Shown here: positions 1 through 5,154 of the stretch, piece after piece
Layout of the letters: every line of letters starts with the position of its first letter
Position numbering within the stretch: position 1 is the first letter of the stretch
Assembly: GCA_024278655.1 (NCBI GenBank)
Contig: JAJRSV010000405.1
Location: 1 to 5,154 of the forward strand
From: Bacteroidota bacterium
GTDB lineage: Bacteria; Bacteroidota; Ignavibacteria; Ignavibacteriales; Ignavibacteriaceae
Direction of reading: 5' to 3'
DNA length: 5,154 nt
The notes under the pieces: model-generated
The model's database searches: none
Told to the model about the DNA's origin: nothing
Seen by the model: the letters and a program-made list of their open reading frames with translations, nothing else
Translations under genes and position numbers: made by a program

Positions 1-4
1 ACAT

Positions 5-182
5 CTGTCCAAAATAAATTTCTCTGAAATACCGGCAGAGTAAAAATTAAAATGGATTACAGGTGTTTATATTCGTTTCAGTTGTAAGAGGAACAGGAGG
101 TTGAATTGCAGTTTTTGTAAAAATGTTTAATTCTGCTATTAAAGGATGAATAGTTACTCAACAAAAAAAATATCTTGGACAG
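5..182. repeat. Imperfect 12-bp inverted repeat pair bounding about 178 bp
   Basis: CTGTCCAAAATA at 5-16 and TATCTTGGACAG at 171-182 are reverse complements with one mismatch. The enclosed DNA has no gene. Inverted termini around a short non-coding segment could be a degenerate MITE or insertion-sequence remnant, but no target-site duplication is visible (only four bases exist to the left) and the pairing may be chance in AT-rich DNA. The right copy overlaps the weak -35-like TGGACA. Confidence 0.25.
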
Positions 183-315
183 TAATGCTTCAAGATTACA
201 TTCACAGCAAACCTTTCGACAATTAACACAAGCTTTACCCTTCCTTAATAATTTCTTGACGTTGGAAATCTAACTTGGCTACTGAAAATGAGAGCAAAAT
301 TAATTTACATCATTC

Positions 316-320
316 AGGAG
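316..320 (+). promoter_or_regulatory. Ribosome binding site that sets the receptor start
   Basis: AGGAG lies six bases before the ATG at 327, a standard Shine-Dalgarno distance. The in-frame ATG at 288 is preceded by an A-rich, G-poor stretch with no such site. Starting at 327 also gives a conventional signal peptide. Confidence 0.75.
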
Positions 321-326
321 TGCGAG

Positions 327-3260
327 ATGAAAAATGTTACTTTACTCCGGGTATCCAGGCGTAGGAGCAATTGGATATCAGGATTATTTTTAATCTTCCT
401 GTTTCTGTTTCTTCTTTCAACGGGCGAAGTTCTTTCTCAGACAACAGGTTCAATCCGGGGAAAAATAGTCGATTCAGAAACCGGAGAGGAATTAATAGGG
501 GTTAATGTAATGCTCGAAGGCACTTCGATAGGAGCGGCAAGCGATATCGAAGGTAATTTCAGAATCCGCAATATACCTGCCGGCAGCTACACACTTATTG
601 CTTCGATGATAGGATATGCAAAACTTATTGTTAGCGATGTTGAACTCAGACCCGGTTCGTTAATCGAGATGAATATAAATCTCGTTTCGGAAGCATACGA
701 AACCGAAGAGGTGGTTATTACAGCCAGAATGCTTCTCGATAACGAAGTATCGCTTCTTAAAAACAGGCAAAAATCAATTTCGCTGAGCGATGCGATGAGT
801 TCGCTGCAAATGTCGCGCTCCGGCTCCTCGAACCTCGGCGATGCAATGAGTAAAATTGTCGGAACTTCGGTTGTTGACGGTAAGTATGTTTACGTTAGAG
901 GTTTGGGTGAAAGATACAGCACCACAATGCTGAACGGAACGGAGCTGCCGAGTTCGGATCCGAACAGAAAATCTTTCCAGCTCGATTTAATACCGACGCA
1001 ATTGCTCGACAACGTTGTAACAATAAAATCGTTTACGCCCGATAAACCGGGTAACTTCAGCGGCGGAATTATAGATATCGGCACAAAATCTTTCCCCGAT
1101 AAATTCACATTTTCGCTTTCCGGAGAAACATCTTACAACTCGCAGGTAAACCTTAATAACAACTTTCTTACTTACCGGGGCAGCTCAACCGACTGGTTGG
1201 GCATAGATGACGGTACGAGAAGTATTCCCGATGTTTTAAGCAACCCGGATATAGTATTACCCAGTAAACAAGCCGCAAGATTCGATGACGATAAAGCCCG
1301 CCTGATTAATGATGCTTCCAAATCATTTAATTCGGTGATGGATGTTTATCCTTCATCGGTACCGGTTAATTCTAACTTCGCCATTACTATAGGTAACAAC
1401 ATTCCAACCGGCGATAATTCATCGTTCGGCTTTCTCGGCAGTTTTACTTATAAAAGAGAGTTCACATCTTACGAAAACGGAACCGTAGGCAGATACACTT
1501 TAGCCGATGTAAACTCGAATGAATTAAATCCGCAGCTTTTGCTGAACGACAGCAAGGGGGAAGCGGAAGCCGGTTGGGGAGGGCTTCTGACTTTTGCTTA
1601 TAAATTTAATCCCGGACAGATTTTAAGCGGTAACGTCTTTTATTCTAAGAGCGGTATTTCCACTGCAAGAAAAATGGCAGGCAAATGGCCGCAGGAACTT
1701 GGAATGGGCGAAGGGAGTCCCGATTATTTTAACAGGGTTCTTAACTGGACCGAGAGGAATATCACATCTTACCAGCTTCGCGGTCAGCATTTTCTTTCGG
1801 GAATTTTTAAGATGACCGCCGACTGGTCGGCTTCGTTATCGAGAACGCAGCAGGATGAACCGGATTTCCGCTTAATAACATCATACGTAAAATACAGAAC
1901 GCAGGATACTACTTACACTATCCGGGGTTCGAACTTCGACGACCCTTCGAGATACTACAGGAAATTGGTGGATAACAACAAATCATTTAACCTGAATTTT
2001 TCGATACCTTTTTCGCAATGGGCAGGATACAACGGGAAAGTTAAATTCGGCGGTTTCTATCAGGCATCGGACAGGGTTTTTAACGAAAGAATATTTTCTT
2101 ACATCCCCGATAATACAAAGTTCAACGAAGTTAACGGTGACCTCGCTTCCCTCTTTTCAAACGAAAACAACGGGATAACCGATACCACTCATCTTTCGAA
2201 CGGAAAAACAAAATACGATTTTGGAAACACTGTTTACGACCGCTCATTCCCCAGGAACAATTATACAGGCAATCAGAAAATATACGCCGGTTATATGATG
2301 ATTGAGTTACCGCTGTTCAAAAGCTTCCGGTTCGTAGGAGGAGTTAGATACGAAACAACCGGGATTAACGTTGTAAGCAACGATGCAACCATAGCTCCGG
2401 GAAGTATAGATGAACAGGATTGGCTCCCTTCGTTCAACCTTATCTACTCATTAAAAGAAAATATGAATTTAAGATTTGCCGGCACTCAAACATTAGCCCG
2501 ACCGACTTTCAGGGAGATCGCACCTTATTCGAATAAAGAGTTTGTTAACGATGTTGAGTACAGAGGCAATCCCGACTTACAGAGAACACTGATACAAAAC
2601 CTTGATGTAAGATGGGAATGGTTTATGCGACCCGGAGAAATAGTTGCTTTAAGCATATTCTATAAAAAGATGAAAGACCCGATAGAGATTGCATTTGCCG
2701 AAGGTTCAACAAGATCGAACCCGATTGTTATTCCTGTAAACGTAAACAGTGCGGTACTGTTAGGAGCCGAAATAGAAATGAGAATAGGTCTGGATTACCT
2801 GTCGAAACATCTATCCAACTTTAATCTCGGGTTCAACCTTTCGTTAGTGCACTCGAGCGTGGATCTTGCCGCCAGTGAGCTTGCACAAAGACAAACCATC
2901 GATCCTACGGTGAGCACAACAAGGCAGCTTCAGGGTCAGTCGCCTTATACATTAAACATCGACTTTGCTTACACAAACCAAACTACCGGAACCATAGCCG
3001 GCTTATACTTTAACAATTCAGGAGAGCGGTTATCGAAAGTATCGGCAAACGTTACTCCCGATGTTTTCGAACAACCCGTTTCGATGTTGAACTTTACTCT
3101 AAGTCAAAAGATTATCAACTCGTTCTTTCTGAAAATCGGCATTAAAAATATTCTGAACTCGGAATTCAAAGAAGTTTACAGATACAAGGATCGGGATTAC
3201 ATCTATCAATCGTACAAAACAGGAGTTAAATATTCAATCGGAATAAACTACAAGCTATAA
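327..3260 (+). CDS. TonB-dependent outer-membrane receptor with carboxypeptidase-regulatory-like N-terminal domain
   Basis: This 977-residue protein (from the ATG at 327) should be a gated outer-membrane channel that imports a scarce ligand using TonB/ExbBD energy. Residues 1-37 form a signal peptide: an RRR-containing n-region, a long Leu/Phe/Ile core, and a likely cleavage in VLS|Q. Residues 41-120 match the carboxypeptidase-D regulatory-like beta-sandwich (GxIrGkIvDsetGEeLiGvNV, then an nIPaGsYtL strand). EEVVITAR at 127-134 is a likely TonB box. The plug, about 140-256, carries YVRGLGERYSTTMLNG (189-204) and PGNFSGGIIDIGTK (241-254). The rest is barrel, with TLARPTFREIAPYSNKEF (722-739), GNPDL (747-751) and FYKKMKDPIEIAF (778-790), which are characteristic of this receptor subgroup. 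It ends in a GIKNILN strand and a closing amphipathic strand. The length is normal and no frameshift is seen. It lacks an N-terminal STN signalling domain, so FecIR-type regulation is unlikely. The ligand is unknown: it is not clearly SusC, and siderophore, cobalamin or oligosaccharide uptake cannot be separated from sequence. It probably shares a transcript with the next gene. An alternative ATG at 288 would add 13 residues. Confidence 0.93.
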   Translation: MKNVTLLRVSRRRSNWISGLFLIFLFLFLLSTGEVLSQTTGSIRGKIVDSETGEELIGVNVMLEGTSIGAASDIEGNFRIRNIPAGSYTLIASMIGYAKLIVSDVELRPGSLIEMNINLVSEAYETEEVVITARMLLDNEVSLLKNRQKSISLSDAMSSLQMSRSGSSNLGDAMSKIVGTSVVDGKYVYVRGLGERYSTTMLNGTELPSSDPNRKSFQLDLIPTQLLDNVVTIKSFTPDKPGNFSGGIIDIGTKSFPDKFTFSLSGETSYNSQVNLNNNFLTYRGSSTDWLGIDDGTRSIPDVLSNPDIVLPSKQAARFDDDKARLINDASKSFNSVMDVYPSSVPVNSNFAITIGNNIPTGDNSSFGFLGSFTYKREFTSYENGTVGRYTLADVNSNELNPQLLLNDSKGEAEAGWGGLLTFAYKFNPGQILSGNVFYSKSGISTARKMAGKWPQELGMGEGSPDYFNRVLNWTERNITSYQLRGQHFLSGIFKMTADWSASLSRTQQDEPDFRLITSYVKYRTQDTTYTIRGSNFDDPSRYYRKLVDNNKSFNLNFSIPFSQWAGYNGKVKFGGFYQASDRVFNERIFSYIPDNTKFNEVNGDLASLFSNENNGITDTTHLSNGKTKYDFGNTVYDRSFPRNNYTGNQKIYAGYMMIELPLFKSFRFVGGVRYETTGINVVSNDATIAPGSIDEQDWLPSFNLIYSLKENMNLRFAGTQTLARPTFREIAPYSNKEFVNDVEYRGNPDLQRTLIQNLDVRWEWFMRPGEIVALSIFYKKMKDPIEIAFAEGSTRSNPIVIPVNVNSAVLLGAEIEMRIGLDYLSKHLSNFNLGFNLSLVHSSVDLAASELAQRQTIDPTVSTTRQLQGQSPYTLNIDFAYTNQTTGTIAGLYFNNSGERLSKVSANVTPDVFEQPVSMLNFTLSQKIINSFFLKIGIKNILNSEFKEVYRYKDRDYIYQSYKTGVKYSIGINYKL

Positions 3261-3287
3261 TTACTAATCAACTAACACTTAATCCTT

Positions 3288-3295
3288 AAAGGAGG
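3288..3295 (+). promoter_or_regulatory. Strong Shine-Dalgarno for the second gene
   Basis: AAAGGAGG is a near-perfect match to the anti-Shine-Dalgarno sequence. It lies ten bases before the ATG at 3306, slightly long but workable. The 45-base gap after the receptor stop contains no hairpin terminator, which supports co-transcription with independent, efficient translation of the secreted partner. Confidence 0.85.
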
Positions 3296-3305
3296 ATAAC
3301 ATCTA

Positions 3306-4946
3306 ATGAAAAAACTCATTCTACTATTTGCCGCATTATCATTCTTCGGATTGACAAATGCTCAGGTTGTTATAACCGACGACATAACAACCGATCAAAC
3401 ATGGACTTCGGATAACGAATACTTACTGGACGGTTTGATTTTCGTTGATTCGCTGGCTACTCTAACAATTCAGCCGGGAACCGTAATAACAGCGAAAGAA
3501 CAATCGAGTATAACCACCGGAGACGGTGCAAGTGCACTTGTTGTAAGAAGAGGCGGTAAACTTATTGCAGACGGAACCGCAGACCAGCCGATTATTTTTA
3601 CAAGCGAACTTGACGACCTTTCGATACCCGATGACTTAATTAGTACCGACCGCGGGTTATGGGGCGGAATTATTCTGTTGGGAAGTGCAACTACAAATCA
3701 GCCGACAACCGAAAACCAGATAGAAGGTATTCCTATTACAGAAAATGCTCGCTACGGCGGAACAAACGATAACGATAATTCGGGAACTCTTCGTTACGTG
3801 TCAATTCGTCACGGAGGTTTTTCGATAAGCGGTATTCCCGGAGATGAAATAAACGGGTTAACTTTCGGTGCTGTTGGCAACCAGACAATTATCGAGCATA
3901 TCGAAGTTTACGCTAATCTTGATGACGGTTATGAATGGTTCGGAGGAACTGTTAATACAAAATGGCTGGTAGCAGCTTTTTGTGCCGATGACGATTTCGA
4001 TTGGGACCAGGGATTCAGAGGGAAAGGTCAGTTCTGGTTCGGTATAAAAGCTACGGATGAAGCGGGACGCGGAGGGGAGCACGACGGAGGCGATGATTGT
4101 GAAACCTGTCTTCCCTACTCTCTCGCAACTGTTTCGAATGCCACTTACATCGGCGCAGGCAAAAACACTTCGCCTTTACCCGGTGGAGACGGTAACGATA
4201 AAGCTCTTTACTTCCGCGACAATTCGGGTGGGTTTTATTACAACAGCATTTTCACCGACTTCAGTCAGACCGGGATTAAGATTGAAGACCTTGCTTCGGG
4301 CGAAGACAGCCGCTCGCGCCTGGAAAACGGCGACCTTAAACTGGAAAATAATTTCTGGTGGGATTTCGGCGACGGAAATGTTTTGGACAGTATTGCCAAA
4401 CAGGATTTCGTGGCAAGCTATCTTGCAGGAACAGGCAATAATTTTGTTCAGGACCCGATGCTGAATAACATCGACAGGGATGCAACCCAACTGTTGGACC
4501 CGCGACCCGATGCAAGCGGTCCTGCCGCAAACGGTGCAATAGTTCCTGACGACCCTTTCTTTACTCAGGTTAATTATTACGGCGCTTTCAATCCGAACGG
4601 TGGATTATGGACACAGGGATGGACGGCATTATCGAATGAGAATATTACCGAAGTGAACAATTCCGGATCGAACGTTGAGCCGGTAAGTTACTCTCTAAGC
4701 CAAAACTATCCGAACCCGTTCAATCCTTCTACCACAATTCATTTTTCAATTCGAAAAGATTCTCACGTAAAACTAAGCGTAATGAATATACTTGGTCAGG
4801 AAGTAGCTGTGCTAATAGATGAATTTAAAAACGCCGGTGACTATAACATAACATTCGATGCAAGTAATCTTGCAAGCGGAATTTATATATACACAATTAA
4901 AGCCGGTTCATTTGTTTCATCGAAAAAGATGAGTCTGCTCAAATAA
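3306..4946 (+). CDS. Secreted beta-helix-like protein with T9SS type A sorting domain
   Basis: This 546-residue protein is predicted to pass the inner membrane by Sec and the outer membrane by the type IX system, ending on the cell surface or outside. Residues 1-19 are a compact signal peptide (MKK, hydrophobic core, TNA|Q). Residues 20 to about 440 resemble a family seen in Bacteroidetes, sometimes mislabelled 'multidrug transporter' and often beside TonB-dependent receptors. Its marks include TLTIQPGTVI (52-61), GGKLIADGTADQPIIFTS (83-100), LWGGIILLG (118-126), EINGLTFGAVG (181-191), DDGYEWFGGTVNTK (206-219) and DDDFDWDQGFRGKGQFWF (228-245). The short strand-and-turn pattern suggests a right-handed parallel beta-helix. 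Three cysteines occur in the mature region (226, 265, 268), the last two as CETC within an acidic Gly/Asp-rich loop. A flexible linker (about 443-461) leads to the sorting domain, 462-546, with YSLSQNYPNPFNPSTTI at its start and a GIYIYTIKAG..KKMSLLK end. Enzyme activity is not evident; ligand binding for the upstream receptor is an inference from gene order. Confidence 0.9.
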   Translation: MKKLILLFAALSFFGLTNAQVVITDDITTDQTWTSDNEYLLDGLIFVDSLATLTIQPGTVITAKEQSSITTGDGASALVVRRGGKLIADGTADQPIIFTSELDDLSIPDDLISTDRGLWGGIILLGSATTNQPTTENQIEGIPITENARYGGTNDNDNSGTLRYVSIRHGGFSISGIPGDEINGLTFGAVGNQTIIEHIEVYANLDDGYEWFGGTVNTKWLVAAFCADDDFDWDQGFRGKGQFWFGIKATDEAGRGGEHDGGDDCETCLPYSLATVSNATYIGAGKNTSPLPGGDGNDKALYFRDNSGGFYYNSIFTDFSQTGIKIEDLASGEDSRSRLENGDLKLENNFWWDFGDGNVLDSIAKQDFVASYLAGTGNNFVQDPMLNNIDRDATQLLDPRPDASGPAANGAIVPDDPFFTQVNYYGAFNPNGGLWTQGWTALSNENITEVNNSGSNVEPVSYSLSQNYPNPFNPSTTIHFSIRKDSHVKLSVMNILGQEVAVLIDEFKNAGDYNITFDASNLASGIYIYTIKAGSFVSSKKMSLLK

Positions 4947-4991
4947 AAACTTGTCATACTTTCACTCATTCTTCTCGCTCTCTCCTACAGT

Positions 4992-5031
4992 AAGGGACGT
5001 CGATCAAACCGGCGTCCTTTCTATATATAAT
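4992..5031 (+). terminator. Intrinsic-terminator-like hairpin ending the operon
   Basis: An 11-bp stem pairs 4992-5002 (AAGGGACGTCG) with 5010-5020 (CGGCGTCCTTT), with two G-T wobbles and a seven-base loop ATCAAAC. It starts 45 bases after the stop of the secreted-protein gene. The tail is AT-rich (CTATATATAATTT) rather than a clean T-run, so termination may be partial. It is the only hairpin of this strength between the receptor start region and the downstream repeats that I noticed. Confidence 0.7.
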
Positions 5032-5032
5032 T

Positions 5033-5062
5033 TGTAGGGCGAACAGAATGTTCGCCCCTATA
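5033..5062. repeat. REP-like palindrome
   Basis: TAGGGCGAACA (5035-5045) pairs with TGTTCGCCCCTA (5049-5060) around a GAA loop, with one extra C bulged in the right arm; weak pairs extend it to 5033-5062. From memory, palindromes of the form GTAGGGGCGAnnn...TCGCCCCTAC occur as scattered intergenic repeats in many bacterial genomes. The bulge suggests that one G has been lost from the left arm of such a copy. It sits immediately behind the terminator and could act as a second transcript-end hairpin, but it has no T-run after it. Confidence 0.6.
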
Positions 5063-5120
5063 CATATGCACTTATAACCGCCTTTACTTGTGTGTGTTTG
5101 TTTCATCAGACAAATTTTTT

Positions 5121-5154
5121 AGTCTCGGTAGAGACGACCTATTTGTAGCACGGC
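5121..5154. repeat. Small hairpin element, probable interspersed repeat, cut by the window end
   Basis: GTCTC (5122-5126) and GAGAC (5131-5135) form a five-bp stem around GGTA, followed by GACCTATTTGTAGCA and preceded by a T6 run. I recall similar intergenic elements in Bacteroidota-related genomes (a short GTC-hairpin followed by GACGACCTATTTGTAG), but only one copy is present here, so membership of a repeat family is unproven. No open reading frame crosses this segment. Confidence 0.4.

Larger units (their letters stand above)
1..326. other. Non-coding leader upstream of the receptor gene
   Basis: This AT-rich stretch holds no open reading frame with a plausible start, ribosome binding site and length; the few ATG codons in it close within about a dozen codons. 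It should contain the operon promoter, but I cannot place one with confidence. A TTGACG at 256-261 resembles a -35 box but lacks a good -10 box at the right distance. TGGACA at 176-181 with TACATT at 197-202 has only a 15-base spacer. An A8 run lies at 163-170. I see no B12-box-like conserved core that would suggest a cobalamin riboswitch, and no Bacteroidetes-type TAnnTTTG element with a correctly spaced upstream TTTG. The end of an upstream gene is not recognisable here. Confidence 0.6.

Noticed and set aside
22..40. CTCTG/CAGAG hairpin at the left end as a terminator of a minus-strand or upstream gene
   Set aside because: Only five base pairs with a nine-base loop and no clean T-run on either strand.
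256..285. Possible sigma-70 promoter with TTGACG at 256-261
   Set aside because: The -35 match is good, but the sequence 16-19 bases downstream (around TACTGA at 280-285) matches a -10 box poorly, so it was not listed as a promoter.
1..326. Cobalamin or other metabolite riboswitch ahead of the TonB-dependent receptor
   Set aside because: Such receptors are often riboswitch controlled, but I could find no conserved B12-box-like core or a multi-helix arrangement in this leader.
890..1108. A 72-codon minus-strand open frame
   Set aside because: It is antisense to the conserved plug region of the receptor, which fully explains the sequence.
4057..4464. A 135-codon plus-strand open frame inside the secreted-protein gene
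   Set aside because: It lies wholly within the well-supported gene in another frame, has no ribosome binding site, and its translation shows no domain-like pattern.
3858..4539. Several overlapping minus-strand open frames of 67-104 codons
   Set aside because: All are antisense to the secreted-protein gene, overlap each other, and lack start signals or recognisable sequence; they follow from the codon composition of the real gene.
5085..5100. Short TG-rich run (TGTGTGTG-like) as a microsatellite
   Set aside because: Only about four repeat units, well within chance for this composition.

Overview
The window reads as a two-gene outer-membrane/cell-surface operon from a member of the Fibrobacteres-Chlorobi-Bacteroidetes group, most likely an Ignavibacteria-type (Chlorobi-related) organism. 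The second gene ends in a type IX secretion (T9SS) sorting domain with an N-Y-P-N-P-F-N-P-S-T-T motif, which is very common in Ignavibacteria and related FCB lineages. Both genes have clear Shine-Dalgarno sequences, which Bacteroidia proper generally lack. The affiliation is inferred from these traits only.

Layout: positions 1-326 are an AT-rich leader with no supportable gene and one weak inverted repeat. Positions 327-3260 (+) encode a TonB-dependent outer-membrane receptor: signal peptide, carboxypeptidase-regulatory-like domain, plug of the R-G-L-G-E-R-Y type, and a 22-strand-type barrel. After a 45-base gap with a strong ribosome binding site, 3306-4946 (+) encode a secreted protein with a Sec signal peptide, a predicted beta-helical body and a T9SS type A C-terminal sorting domain. 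Positions 4947-5154 are non-coding and hold an intrinsic-terminator-like hairpin, a REP-like palindrome and a second small hairpin element that runs to the window edge.

Working model (inference): the two products act together at the cell surface. The T9SS-exported protein would be anchored outside the cell and bind or present a ligand, and the TonB-dependent receptor would import it, much as SusD partners SusC but with an unrelated fold. The sequence does not identify the ligand. I see no SusD gene, no sigma/anti-sigma pair and no recognisable cobalamin riboswitch in the window. I found no convincingly new system; the receptor/beta-helix pairing and the downstream repeat elements are the parts most worth checking.
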